Source: a virus. Taken from it: DNA of 43,192 nucleotides. The notes under the pieces were generated by a model, which saw nothing but the letters and a program-made list of their open reading frames with translations, did not search any database and had not been told where the DNA came from. Where the stretch lies: positions 1 through 43,192 of IMG/VR virus record IMGVR_UViG_3300009149_000006; one strand, 5' to 3'. The translations under genes and the position numbers were made by a program. Shown here piece after piece: positions 1 to 6,352 of the stretch (within the stretch, counting starts at the first letter, position 1; every line of letters starts with the position of its first letter).

Positions 1-32
1 ATCCGTCTCCTTTCGCCCTATTGAACAGCGTC
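1..32. repeat. Terminal direct repeat, copy 1 (circle closure)
   Basis: The first 32 bases are identical to bases 43161-43192. Overlap of this kind is what a circular or circularly permuted genome leaves when it is written linearly. The repeat carries, on the minus strand, the ribosome binding site (AAAGGAG) of the gene starting at 43159, so the leftward operon runs through the junction. A true short terminal repeat cannot be excluded. Confidence 0.85.
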
Positions 33-35
33 CGT

Positions 36-485
36 TCAGAATATGTATATCGGCCTTACCCACGACCGCTGACTCCTGCGCGGTAAATATCTGTCCACCC
101 AGGTCACGGCCCCTCTACTCCGTGCCCTGCTTATATTGCGCCGACTGCCGGTGTCAAACACCTGTCGAAGCTCGAACCCCGCCGGCAGATCAATGAGAAC
201 CCAGGTGCCCCAAGGCTTGTCTATCATAGCTGCGACGCGCTGTGACACTCGGCGGCCCGAGGCTGTGACACGATTGCAGCCCGGGTCAAGGTGTGAGTAG
301 CAGGTAATCCACGCCAGTTTCTTTGTGGGGTCGGCATCAAGCAGCTTCTCGTAGCCTAAGTGTTGCCACCATTCAAGTTCGCCGAACCGACCATCAAGCG
401 CCTTCTTCGCCACGACCTGATGCACCGGCAACTCGCAGGCCTCGGCGGTCGCCGTCAATAGCAGCAGGCTAATCAGGAGTCTCAT
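36..485 (-). CDS. Secreted 3D-domain (double-psi beta-barrel) protein, putative peptidoglycan lytic enzyme
   Basis: The protein has 149 residues. An N-terminal signal peptide (MRLLISLLLLTATAEA) is followed by a region matching the 3D family of lytic-transglycosylase-like proteins: DPGCNRVTASG, then KPWGTWVLIDLP, then an FDTGS motif and VDRYLP near the C-terminus. Members cleave or bind peptidoglycan outside the membrane; that role is inferred here. The start at 485 was chosen because GGAGGT lies 5 nt upstream and because it exposes the signal peptide. The start overlaps the end of the 39-residue gene 469-588. It is the last early gene before the circle junction. A Cys follows AEA, so a lipoprotein is possible, but the lipobox is poor. 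Confidence 0.6.
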   Translation of the reverse strand: MRLLISLLLLTATAEACELPVHQVVAKKALDGRFGELEWWQHLGYEKLLDADPTKKLAWITCYSHLDPGCNRVTASGRRVSQRVAAMIDKPWGTWVLIDLPAGFELRQVFDTGSRRNISRARSRGAVTWVDRYLPRRSQRSWVRPIYIF

Positions 486-588
486 TGAGTACCTCCAGTT
501 TCTCACACACCCTATCGGCCACTTCTGATAGCTCATCGAAGAAGCGGCGCAGGAGAGATAGAATTGGCCAGACTTTATCTTTGCTCAT
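469..588 (-). CDS. Small 39-residue protein ahead of the 3D-domain gene
   Basis: An open frame of 39 codons begins MSKDKVWPILSLLRRFF and is preceded by a strong GGAGGAG ribosome binding site; two ATG codons stand in a row (591 and 588). The N-terminal half is amphipathic and the C-terminal half is acidic, with no recognisable domain. Its stop overlaps the start of the 3D-domain gene by 17 nt, so the two are probably translationally coupled. Its C-terminal NETPD is encoded by a copy of the junction repeat that recurs at 610, 1189, 1426 and 1875. Confidence 0.6.
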   Translation of the reverse strand: MSKDKVWPILSLLRRFFDELSEVADRVCEKLEVLNETPD

Positions 589-611
589 CATCTCCTCCTT
601 TCATCGGCAGG

Positions 612-884
612 CTAATCAGTAGAAGTTTCATCGGTGACCTCCTCGTCTACCGGAGCGGCCAGTATCTTCTCCATGGCCTCCGATAATGCGGTCATAAATG
701 CAGCGATATCTCGTAGGCATTGAGCATCAAACTCGGTCGCGTGGTCAGGTTGGAAGACATAGCACTTCCAACCAGCATACCAGTCTATCATCCCCAGTAC
801 GTTCCCCGATCGCTTTGCGTGAACAGCCCACAGAGTTTCACCGTAACACTCAACTGTTAAGTATTTGCCGATTGATTGACTCAT
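612..884 (-). CDS. Conserved-looking phage protein of unknown function
   Basis: 90 residues. The start at 884 is preceded by GAGGAGG at 6 nt. The pattern WAVHAKRSGN-LGMIDWYAGWKCYVFQP, then CLRDIAAFMTAL resembles a small phage protein type with a compact beta sheet followed by a helix, found among early genes; I do not know a function. It overlaps the upstream zinc-ribbon gene by 35 nt. The acidic tail DETSTD is encoded by the junction repeat. Confidence 0.7.
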   Translation of the reverse strand: MSQSIGKYLTVECYGETLWAVHAKRSGNVLGMIDWYAGWKCYVFQPDHATEFDAQCLRDIAAFMTALSEAMEKILAAPVDEEVTDETSTD

Positions 885-1149
885 CGGCGGCCTCCTCGTC
901 ATAGCGAACAAGAATGGGAATCAGTTTGTGTGCTCGCTCTAATGCCCGCTCGCGCACAGCCAGCTCCTCCGCCCGCACCATCCGGTTGGCGATGCCGTTG
1001 TCGGCGAGGTAGTAGCCACAGTAGGGGCAATAGCTATAGTCAACCGATCGGTATCTGTCGCTCCATCGTCCCGGGGCAAACGACTCGGTATCCCAGTGAT
1101 ATTCACCGCACGCGCACCTTCCCTTGATATTGTTTGATTGCTCACTCAT
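850..1149 (-). CDS. Zinc-ribbon protein, paralogue of 2235-2630
   Basis: 99 residues. The cysteine pairs CAC near residue 12 and CPYC near residue 41 form a probable zinc ribbon. It is followed by GYYLADNGIANRMVR, nearly the same as GYYLADDGFAYQMVR in the protein at 2235-2630, so the two are paralogues. A C-terminal helical part follows. The start has GAGGAGG seven bases upstream. A role in protein or nucleic acid binding is only inferred from the metal-binding fold. Confidence 0.7.
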   Translation of the reverse strand: MSEQSNNIKGRCACGEYHWDTESFAPGRWSDRYRSVDYSYCPYCGYYLADNGIANRMVRAEELAVRERALERAHKLIPILVRYDEEAADESINRQILNS

Positions 1150-1190
1150 CTGCGGCCTCCTCGGCCACCGGAGCGGCCAGGAGCAGCAGG

Positions 1191-1394
1191 CTAAGTATGA
1201 GTTTCATCAGTTGCCTCCTCAATCAATCTCTCGATTTCACCTTCGATAACGTCGAAGATAGCTGGCCCCTGGCGTATCTCACTGTCACGAATGAGCCTAC
1301 CACCTGGCTGAAACAGCAGGATGTAAATCTTCTCGGGCGCAATGTTGATGCTGACGTTCATGTCCTGTGCGGCAAGTTCTTCGGCTATGTCCAT
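1191..1394 (-). CDS. Small hypothetical protein, 67 residues
   Basis: A short protein beginning MDIAEELAAQDMNVSINIAP with two predicted strands and an acidic C-terminal helix (EGEIERLIEEATDE). An AAAGGAC-type ribosome binding site lies upstream. No family recognised. Its C-terminus (DETHT) is encoded by the junction repeat copy at 1189-1207. Confidence 0.6.
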   Translation of the reverse strand: MDIAEELAAQDMNVSINIAPEKIYILLFQPGGRLIRDSEIRQGPAIFDVIEGEIERLIEEATDETHT

Positions 1395-1450
1395 TGTCCC
1401 GTCCTTTCGGCCACCGGAGCGGCCAGGCTAAGTAGGAGTTTCATTCTCAA

Positions 1451-1858
1451 TCACCAAGCCTCTGTTTGTGCTATAAGAGCCTCGACACGTTCCTCTTGTT
1501 TGCTTCTTGCTTTGTTTCTGGCATTATCCGCTGCAACAATACTATCAACTACCTCGTGAAGTGCCTTGCAAGCATCTTGGAAATTATCAGCACTATTTAC
1601 TACATAGGAGAAACATCTGTCAAGGGCATTGGGGTGTGACCACCCAAACCCTCCTGCCCTATCAGGGCGATACTCTTCAAGGAAGAAACGAGTGTATAGT
1701 AAAGAATCTCCGTGAATTACCCAGCCCCTAATTCGCCATCTTCGGTTACCTTGCTCCCAGGCTTCAACAATGCAGTCTTTTCTAATTTGACCCTCACCTC
1801 CCCCAGGGCCAGCTAACTTGCCAACATCATTAGAATCTATCCAGTTAAGCATAATCAT
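1451..1858 (-). CDS. Hypothetical early protein, 135 residues
   Basis: The start is ATG at 1858 or the third codon at 1852. The N-terminal half is rich in Gly and Trp (KLAGPGGGEGQIRKD, RRWRIRGWVIHGDSLLY) and the last 40 residues look helical and charged. I recognise no family. The start codon overlaps by an ATGA the stop of a small out-of-frame reading created by the junction repeat at 1875-1893. Confidence 0.65.
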   Translation of the reverse strand: MIMLNWIDSNDVGKLAGPGGGEGQIRKDCIVEAWEQGNRRWRIRGWVIHGDSLLYTRFFLEEYRPDRAGGFGWSHPNALDRCFSYVVNSADNFQDACKALHEVVDSIVAADNARNKARSKQEERVEALIAQTEAW

Positions 1859-1876
1859 CGACTCCTTCCGGCCAGG

Positions 1877-2275
1877 CTAAGTTGGGGTTTCATCATCGCT
1901 CCCTTCGGCGGCGGGCCGTTCTATTACGCGGAAGTAGTTGCACCACATTGTCTTGGGCGGCTCGTCATCGTAGAAGTGTCCAAGCAGCCACTGAAGGTTC
2001 TCGCTGGGTGTGTGGATTTGTCCAACAACACTCGTAGCTATAAAGCCATCCGCACGGGCGAAGGTGTCAGTCATATCTATCTGTCGCATCAATATCCAGT
2101 CGCCGAACTCAATGATTATGCCTGTGCGCTTTCCCCCAACGGTAATTTCCTTGCGATTATGATGCCGCTGCTTTCGGAGTGTATGTACCTTTTCACCACA
2201 TAGTATCATCCCGATGGGGTCGGGGTAGCCAAACTCAGGCATCGGCGTCATTGCGATTGTCGGTAGCTTGCTCAT
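1877..2275 (-). CDS. Hypothetical protein, possibly ASCH/PUA-like
   Basis: 132 residues. The segment MILCGEKVHTLRKQ followed by a glycine-rich stretch and GIIIEFGDWILMRQ recalls ASCH domains, where a G-x-K-x-x-T-x-R motif lines an RNA- or nucleotide-binding cleft. The match is only by eye, so the function is tentative. The acidic tail DDETPT comes from the junction repeat at 1875-1893. It overlaps the zinc-ribbon gene upstream by 41 nt. Confidence 0.5.
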   Translation of the reverse strand: MSKLPTIAMTPMPEFGYPDPIGMILCGEKVHTLRKQRHHNRKEITVGGKRTGIIIEFGDWILMRQIDMTDTFARADGFIATSVVGQIHTPSENLQWLLGHFYDDEPPKTMWCNYFRVIERPAAEGSDDETPT

Positions 2276-2630
2276 CGCTGCCCCCTTCGGCCTCCTCGCG
2301 GGCTTTTACGTCCAGCACCATCTGCGCCTCATAGAGAAAGTCTGCCCGAAGCCTTCGCCACGAGGGTAAATCCTGTGTTGCGCTGGCATAGTCCACAGCA
2401 GCACCATCAAGTGCTTCGTTGAGAAGGGCCAGCTCCTTCTCCAGCTCCGCGACACTGTCCTGCCGCACCATCTGGTAGGCGAACCCATCGTCGGCGAGGT
2501 AGTAGCCGCAGCGGCGGCAGAAGTGATCCGCCCAGCAAGTATTTCGGTCTATAAGCCAGCCTCGGTCACTCCAATACTCACAGCATCCACACCCACACTT
2601 CCCCTCAATCTTATCCGGCTGCTCAGTCAT
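2235..2630 (-). CDS. Zinc-ribbon plus coiled-coil protein, paralogue of 850-1149
   Basis: 131 residues. CGCGCC near residue 12-17 and CRRC near residue 38-41 can bind zinc; GYYLADDGFAYQMVR is shared with the paralogue at 850-1149. A helix follows (VAELEKELALLNEALDG) that could form a coiled coil, then an acidic tail. The two paralogues sit in the same operon 1 kb apart, consistent with duplication of a gene and its junction. Function unknown. Confidence 0.7.
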   Translation of the reverse strand: MTEQPDKIEGKCGCGCCEYWSDRGWLIDRNTCWADHFCRRCGYYLADDGFAYQMVRQDSVAELEKELALLNEALDGAAVDYASATQDLPSWRRLRADFLYEAQMVLDVKAREEAEGGSDEQATDNRNDADA

Positions 2631-2926
2631 CTGCGACCACGCTCACAATCCCGCCGTACTTCGCCAAAAGTACATCGGCCGCCAACATAAAACCTACAAG
2701 TATCGTGATCCTTCTCCAGCTTAGCAATGTCGGGCTTGGCTTCGGCGTTCTTTCGCTTGTCGCGCATCTGCTTAGCCATCAAATATCGTTGCTGGTCAAT
2801 ACTATCGGCCATCCAGGGGTCGCCACACTCCCGCATTATAGCAGCAGCCAGTTGCAGATATTGGCACTTGACTGTCACCACGGCTTCGTCTACTTCTGCT
2901 TGCATCTCGGCTATCCGGTCTTTCAC
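2627..2926 (-). CDS. Hypothetical coiled-coil protein that is the source frame of the 80-bp repeat
   Basis: 99 residues, mostly helical and charged, ending in a cysteine-containing segment (CRFYVGGRCTFGEVRRDC). It overlaps the next gene by ATGA. Residues from about RKNAEAKPDIAKLEK to CRFYVGG are encoded by an 80-bp stretch (2678-2757) that recurs exactly at 3818-3897 in another frame. Here the stretch fits the coding frame smoothly, so this is probably the original copy. Confidence 0.65.
   Translation of the reverse strand: MKDRIAEMQAEVDEAVVTVKCQYLQLAAAIMRECGDPWMADSIDQQRYLMAKQMRDKRKNAEAKPDIAKLEKDHDTCRFYVGGRCTFGEVRRDCERGRR
2678..2757. repeat. 80-bp exact direct repeat, copy 1
   Basis: Identical over 80 bases to 3818-3897, with flanks that differ immediately on both sides. 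In this copy it is an in-frame part of the gene 2627-2926. The two copies are 1140 bp apart. Confidence 0.95.
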
Positions 2927-3132
2927 CGTTGGGCCTCCTCGGTACTAATATAGTCATTTTCGTCACAGCGCTCGCAATGAACATAAACCTGCCTATGAAT
3001 AGAGTCATAGCCATCATAAACAAGCTTACCGCCACACCAATAGCAAATATGGTCACTGCCTTCCAACCAGTCTTTCCAATCAAACGGCTCGTGGGCAATA
3101 TCATCATCTATCTGTGGCTCAGGTGTTTTCAT
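2923..3132 (-). CDS. Zinc-ribbon protein, 69 residues
   Basis: A single zinc-ribbon signature: CYWC at residues 30-33 and CERC at residues 53-56, with an acidic N-terminus (PEPQIDDDIAHEPFDW). The frame is open to 3195, but the promoter at 3203-3175 would start transcription near 3168, so the ATG at 3132 (GGGAGG upstream) is the likely start. This is the first gene behind that internal promoter. It overlaps the next gene by ATGA. Confidence 0.65.
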   Translation of the reverse strand: MKTPEPQIDDDIAHEPFDWKDWLEGSDHICYWCGGKLVYDGYDSIHRQVYVHCERCDENDYISTEEAQR

Positions 3133-3174
3133 TATCGGTCTGGTAGCCTCCCTGCTTTGCAACGCTATACCTTC

Positions 3175-3203
3175 ATTATAGCACATCTGCGCCATTCTGT
3201 CAA
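3175..3203 (-). promoter_or_regulatory. Consensus sigma-70 promoter inside the leftward operon
   Basis: Read on the minus strand: TTGACA at 3203-3198, a 17-nt spacer, and TATAAT at 3180-3175, preceded by TGC (extended -10). This is a perfect match in both boxes. It overlaps the stop codon of the gene 3200-3646 and would give a transcript starting near 3168. Confidence 0.85.
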
Positions 3204-3646
3204 GTACATTTTATGCCGCGCGCCATCTCCCGCCACATCTCCTCTTGTTCGGCCTTGGTCACCCGTGGCGGGTTCGCAAAGAGCACCTTCCGGTCGAGCA
3301 TACGCAGGAAAGCAGCATCCTTCTGCTTCTTCGTTGGTGGCTTCGGGGCCACCACAAGCTTGATTACCTCTCCCCCAATCTTGACAAACCGCTCAGTGCC
3401 GTTTTCTACTACCACAACACGCTGGCCGTTCCGGCTCCATTCTAAATGCAGGGGATCAGGAATAGCAACGTAAACCCGCTTTGCGTCAGAAGCATCAGCA
3501 GCGTGGTACTCAAAAACCTCCGCTACTAATAACTCCTTAGCAAACTGATCGGCCACCTCCTTCGCCTTCCCAAAATCCCTTTCGTACCGAGTTCGTGGCT
3601 CGCGAAACCACGGGGCTTTCCAGATTATCTTATGTCCTGTGTTCAT
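3200..3646 (-). CDS. Hypothetical early protein, 148 residues
   Basis: Begins MNTGHKIIWKAPWFREP. The ATG at 3646 is preferred over a GTG at 3655 because GAGGAG lies 10 nt upstream of it and only 1 nt before the GTG. A central beta-rich part (KRVYVAIPDPLHLEW, RVVVVENGTERFVKIGG) is followed by a basic C-terminal helix (KPPTKKQKDAAFLRM). No family recognised. Its last codons lie within the promoter at 3175-3203. Confidence 0.65.
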   Translation of the reverse strand: MNTGHKIIWKAPWFREPRTRYERDFGKAKEVADQFAKELLVAEVFEYHAADASDAKRVYVAIPDPLHLEWSRNGQRVVVVENGTERFVKIGGEVIKLVVAPKPPTKKQKDAAFLRMLDRKVLFANPPRVTKAEQEEMWREMARGIKCT

Positions 3647-3651
3647 CCTAA

Positions 3652-3795
3652 TCACTCTCCTCTTAGATTACAGCGGATCGCATCATACAACAGGTACAAC
3701 ACCACACCCACCACCGCACTCAGTCCCACATAACTCCACGCCAGCGGCTCAATCATTATTCTCCCTGCATATACTGCCTCGACGTATTCGTTCAT
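3652..3795 (-). CDS. Small membrane protein, 47 residues
   Basis: Begins MNEYVEAVYAGRIMIEP and has one clear membrane segment (SYVGLSAVVGVVLYLLY) followed by a positive tail. A perfect AAGGAGG lies eight to nine bases upstream of the ATG at 3795, which supports an independent start even though the frame stays open upstream to 4005. The ribosome-binding junction here (3792-3810) resembles that of the gene at 4005 (4002-4020) in 16 of 19 bases. Confidence 0.6.
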   Translation of the reverse strand: MNEYVEAVYAGRIMIEPLAWSYVGLSAVVGVVLYLLYDAIRCNLRGE

Positions 3796-4005
3796 TGACC
3801 AACAACCTCCTTCCCACGCCGCCAACATAAAACCTACAAGTATCGTGATCCTTCTCCAGCTTAGCAATGTCGGGCTTGGCTTCGGCGTTCTTTCGCTGAG
3901 TGATACCAGTCCGTCCTCATAACCGTCAACAAAAACCTCCATATTGTCGGGATACTCAGCAAGCTTTTCGCGCAATTCCCTTACCGTTAACTCCTCTTTA
4001 CTCAT
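3652..4005 (-). CDS. Fusion reading frame created by the 80-bp repeat (117 residues)
   Basis: The first 37 or so residues (MSKEELTVRELREKL, then NMEVFVDGYEDGLVSL) look like the N-terminus of a normal small phage protein. The frame then enters the 80-bp repeat at 3897, where it is read in a different frame from the source gene (giving SERTPKPSPTLLSWR and a short hydrophobic run), and continues without stop into the 47-residue membrane protein. The original C-terminus of the upstream protein has therefore been replaced. The start at 4005 has GAGGAGG upstream. Whether the full fusion is made or the internal start at 3795 is used is unknown. Confidence 0.5.
   Translation of the reverse strand: MSKEELTVRELREKLAEYPDNMEVFVDGYEDGLVSLSERTPKPSPTLLSWRRITILVGFMLAAWEGGCWSMNEYVEAVYAGRIMIEPLAWSYVGLSAVVGVVLYLLYDAIRCNLRGE
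3818..3897. repeat. 80-bp exact direct repeat, copy 2 (ectopic)
   Basis: Identical to 2678-2757. Here it interrupts a gene whose N-terminus is at 4005 and abuts the start region of the 47-residue membrane protein. It is read in a non-native frame, which marks it as the acquired copy. Confidence 0.95.
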
Positions 4006-4229
4006 AGACTAACAACCTCCTCGGCGGCTTCTGGTTCCCAGTATTCTGGGGTCATAGAGTCCTCTTCACTAAGTCCCTCCTCGGCTCTTTCTCTATCCCA
4101 ATATTCCGGGCCGAAATACCTGTCCAAGATGTCCTCCAATAACGCTGTTACAAACTCGTGGTCTTTGCATCCACAATCCTCATCTATTAGATTCAACATA
4201 CGGGGCGTTATCTCTATTGTTATTCTCAT
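4002..4229 (-). CDS. Small acidic protein, possible ribbon-helix-helix-like
   Basis: 75 residues. The N-terminus MRITIEITPRMLNLIDED is a strand followed by helices, loosely like ribbon-helix-helix DNA-binding proteins; the C-terminal half is strongly acidic with a repeated EYW motif (GPEYWDRE, TPEYWEPE). AAGGAGG is found 9 nt upstream of the start. It overlaps both neighbours (4 nt and 50 nt). The family assignment is weak. Confidence 0.6.
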   Translation of the reverse strand: MRITIEITPRMLNLIDEDCGCKDHEFVTALLEDILDRYFGPEYWDRERAEEGLSEEDSMTPEYWEPEAAEEVVSL

Positions 4230-4482
4230 CCGGTTTCACCTCCTTCCCATAACATTCCACAAAGCCTCTAATGCGCGACAAGTTCACTAATACATCAGCT
4301 ATTTCTGACCTCAAGCAATTCCAGTCTGTCTTACCCTCTGCCCTCTGGCGCTCGTGTTCTGCCCAGAAGGACAGGCGCGCCAACTGTGATTGCGCCTCTG
4401 CAATCACCGCAAAGTCTACCACTATTCGCCCCGTGCTCTCCTTCTCTTTAGTCAGTTGTTCCAAGTCCACCTTCTTGTTCAT
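4180..4482 (-). CDS. Helical protein, faintly MazG-like
   Basis: 100 residues. The segment AQSQLARLSFWAEHERQRAEGKTD followed by EIADVLVNLSRI recalls the helix pair of MazG-type nucleotide pyrophosphohydrolases, where E-x-x-D residues bind magnesium. The full metal-binding set is not visible, so this is only a possibility. AAGGAGG lies 9 nt upstream of the start at 4482. Confidence 0.55.
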   Translation of the reverse strand: MNKKVDLEQLTKEKESTGRIVVDFAVIAEAQSQLARLSFWAEHERQRAEGKTDWNCLRSEIADVLVNLSRIRGFVECYGKEVKPDENNNRDNAPYVESNR

Positions 4483-4500
4483 TGACTTAAGCCTCCTTAT

Positions 4501-4674
4501 CTACTGACGCTGCCTCCCGATTTCTGATATTCCGACGTCCGGTATCCTCTCCTCTCGTGCTTTTCGCGCCGGACAACACCACTCATACCTCGCGCAGTGA
4601 ACCCTGCAATCGTCAGTGCAAACACAGTACGGTTCGCCTTTGTAAAGCTTAATCTCTGGCCTTTGCCTCTTCAT
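4501..4674 (-). CDS. Cysteine-rich small protein, 57 residues
   Basis: Starts MKRQRPEIKLYKGEPYC with a GGGAGG ribosome binding site. Six cysteines and a histidine lie within about 20 residues (CVCTDDCRVHC, then WCC), suggesting a zinc knuckle or zinc ribbon. The ends are basic. It fits between its neighbours and ends 18 nt before the next start. Function unknown. Confidence 0.55.
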   Translation of the reverse strand: MKRQRPEIKLYKGEPYCVCTDDCRVHCARYEWCCPARKAREERIPDVGISEIGRQRQ

Positions 4675-4737
4675 AGCTCGCCTCCCTTGTTCAGTCTAAC
4701 ACCCCGCGCCTGCCCCCGAAGGAGCAAGCGCCGACCG

Positions 4738-5136
4738 TTAGAATACTCCGCTTGCGTGAAAGCGGGGCATCTTTTGCAAACGATGGGGATCAAGGCCTTG
4801 GGTCTCTGCGATTACTGCCAACACAGCCACCGCTTGCTCAATCTCCTTTCTGCTGTAGGGTAACCGCGCACAGCGCGAATCAATGTAGAAATCCGCTGGT
4901 TGCTCGGCTGCGAACTGGCCCATTATCCCTCCTCCGCACATCACATAAACCGCGACCTGGTGCGCCCCTATGTCCAGCATCCCCTGCGCCCTCTCCGGCT
5001 TGGTCTCGCGGGCCTTAGCAAATATATCTTCAAACTGATCGTCCAGTGATGCCAGGTCAGAATCGGTCTCGGCGAATGGAGCCCTGCGATATCCCATATC
5101 ATAAGCGTGAAACACAAGCTTTCGGGCCGCGAACAA
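4738..5136 (-). CDS. Hypothetical early protein, about 132 residues
   Basis: The only usual start in frame is TTG at 5136 (then an ATG at 5097). The frame is open further upstream to about 5220 and reads ATLAEIGEEIAGLRKQNFE, which looks like coding sequence, so an unusual start such as ATT near the GAGAGGAG at about 5180 is possible. The protein has a helical N-terminus (AARKLVFHAYDMGYRR) and a hydrophobic middle (AVYVMCGGGIMGQF). No family recognised. Confidence 0.55.
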   Translation of the reverse strand: MFAARKLVFHAYDMGYRRAPFAETDSDLASLDDQFEDIFAKARETKPERAQGMLDIGAHQVAVYVMCGGGIMGQFAAEQPADFYIDSRCARLPYSRKEIEQAVAVLAVIAETQGLDPHRLQKMPRFHASGVF

Positions 5137-5186
5137 TGCCTCATCCAGTTCGAAGTTCTGTTTCCGTAGGCCAGCAATCTCCTCTC

Positions 5187-5465
5187 CTATCTCTGCAAGT
5201 GTTGCTCGGCCTCCTCGATAAAGTCCTTACAGCGATGGTCGGCGGGTAGTAGTCGGTTCATGCGGTCGCAGGCCTTAGCCAGAGCCAAGTCCCGCACATC
5301 CCGCGCCTTCTCCGCTTCCCCCTGCTTCAATCCCATCAGGCCAATCGTCGACGTCACGGCCTGTAGCGGCTGGTGGAGCCTATCGCGGTCGGCCACTTCG
5401 AGCGTATCTACCTCCTCCAATAGCCAGGTGCTGGCGTCCTCTAATCGTTTAAGCAGGGCTTTCAT
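5187..5465 (-). CDS. Helical hypothetical protein, 92 residues
   Basis: Begins MKALLKRLEDASTWLLEEVD; AGGAGG lies upstream of the ATG at 5465, which is preferred over the upstream extension to 5525. Nearly all residues are predicted helical with many charges, possibly a coiled-coil protein. It overlaps the zinc-ribbon gene 5449-5655 by 17 nt. Function unknown. Confidence 0.65.
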   Translation of the reverse strand: MKALLKRLEDASTWLLEEVDTLEVADRDRLHQPLQAVTSTIGLMGLKQGEAEKARDVRDLALAKACDRMNRLLPADHRCKDFIEEAEQHLQR

Positions 5466-5655
5466 TTTGGGCCTCCTTCTTGGCGGATGGGCGGCCAAAG
5501 TGTTCAGACCAGCCACAAGCATCACATCGCCACTGGATAGTCCGCGCTGTCTTCCGCCCCGGTGTAACCGTCCCCTCTACACCACAGATAGGGCAGCGTT
5601 CTGGCCAGGTTGCTTCAATATCTGCTTTGTCTCGTGCGTCTCGCGCCTTGCTCAT
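5449..5655 (-). CDS. Zinc-ribbon protein, 68 residues
   Basis: CPICG near residue 21 and CDACGWSEHF near residue 44 are two knuckles of a classic zinc ribbon, as in transcription factors and many phage nucleic-acid binding proteins. The ends are charged. It is the fourth small zinc-ribbon gene in this early block. Confidence 0.7.
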   Translation of the reverse strand: MSKARDARDKADIEATWPERCPICGVEGTVTPGRKTARTIQWRCDACGWSEHFGRPSAKKEAQNESPA

Positions 5656-5713
5656 TTCGCGACCTCCCGTTCGTCAGACTTTTATCATTCCTCGATTACA
5701 AGCTCGCCCTCGC

Positions 5714-6136
5714 TCACCTCTCTTTGTTGTTGTGCCTCTGTCGGTGCGACTCCGGTAATACGAACCATATCCTACCTTCTCCGCCTCCCCACTCTAAGGT
5801 CTCACCGTGTTCATAGCACAGATCGGCAAAGTTGAGCAGCCCCTTAGCTGGTAAGTACAGGTTAGGTTGCCTCACATTGCGCGACTGCGCAAGGAGCTGT
5901 ACGGCGCCGCCCTTCTCGCCAGGTTGCAGCGGTTCCAGGTCAACGCGCCTTGTCTCATCATCATACCAGAGAATAAACCTCTGGCCCTCCTCGATGCCTA
6001 ACTCTGCCGCCGCCAGGTGGTTGATATTGATCCTATACTCCTCCGGCTGGCCAGTTTCCCGATCATAGGAGACCTGTAAGCTAATCATAGTCTCGTAGTG
6101 CCCGTTCTCTGTGGCATAGAACCTGCGCTTGCTCAT
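5714..6136 (-). CDS. First gene of the leftward operon; possible regulator
   Basis: 140 residues, beginning MSKRRFYATENGHYETM, with GGGAGG upstream. It is mostly beta structure; the segment NHLAAAELGIEEGQRFILWYDDE then YLPAKGLLNFADL loosely resembles swapped-hairpin (AbrB-like) DNA-binding proteins. It is the first gene behind the promoter at 6209-6181, a common place for a phage regulator. The assignment is tentative. Confidence 0.6.
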   Translation of the reverse strand: MSKRRFYATENGHYETMISLQVSYDRETGQPEEYRININHLAAAELGIEEGQRFILWYDDETRRVDLEPLQPGEKGGAVQLLAQSRNVRQPNLYLPAKGLLNFADLCYEHGETLEWGGGEGRIWFVLPESHRQRHNNKER

Positions 6137-6180
6137 CTGCTTGCCTCCCTTCCTTGGTGCCTTCTCTACTCTACCCCTTC

Positions 6181-6209
6181 ATCATAGCATAAATAAGAGA
6201 AAAAGTCAA
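6181..6209 (-). promoter_or_regulatory. Main leftward promoter
   Basis: On the minus strand: TTGACT at 6209-6204, a 17-nt spacer, TATGAT at 6186-6181 with a preceding TGC (extended -10). Transcription would start near 6174 and read the gene starting at 6136, and through it the whole leftward operon. Confidence 0.75.
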
Positions 6210-6312
6210 GGCCTTTTGCCAGCTTTATTCGTAACTTCCTGGGGTTTCTTTGTGTCTTTTCTGTGAACAAATCCCTTCTGTCCATCGAATCTTTGTTCTA
6301 AAACAGACAGAA

Positions 6313-6352
6313 AGAAGGCAGAACGTGCACTTTGAGATTTTATCTGCCTTCT
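6313..6352. repeat. Inverted repeat in the intergenic region
   Basis: AGAAGGCAGA at 6313-6322 is the exact inverse complement of TCTGCCTTCT at 6343-6352, with a 20-base gap. It could be a hairpin or a dimeric protein binding site. Confidence 0.7.

Larger units (their letters stand above)
467..1893. repeat. Junction repeat family J1 (five dispersed copies)
   Basis: A short element with consensus GGCTAAGTAGGAGTTTCAT (plus strand) occurs at 467-485, 610-631, 1189-1207, 1426-1444 and 1875-1893. Each copy sits at a gene junction. In one frame it encodes the acidic gene end (DETST, DETHT, DETPT, NETPD); in another it encodes a signal-like start (MKLLLSL-type) that overlaps the next gene start. A second block (GGCCACCGGAGCGGCCAG) accompanies the copies at 1163 and 1409, with a shorter form at 649. 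Confidence 0.75.

Noticed and set aside
36-170. Possible frameshift at the end of the 3D-domain gene
   Set aside because: Another frame gives a short protein-like stretch but has a stop before it; the main frame keeps the family's end pattern (VDRYLP and RPIYIF).
2835-2863. TGCTATAAT on the minus strand at about 2840
   Set aside because: The -35 position is CAATAT and the site is inside a coding sequence.
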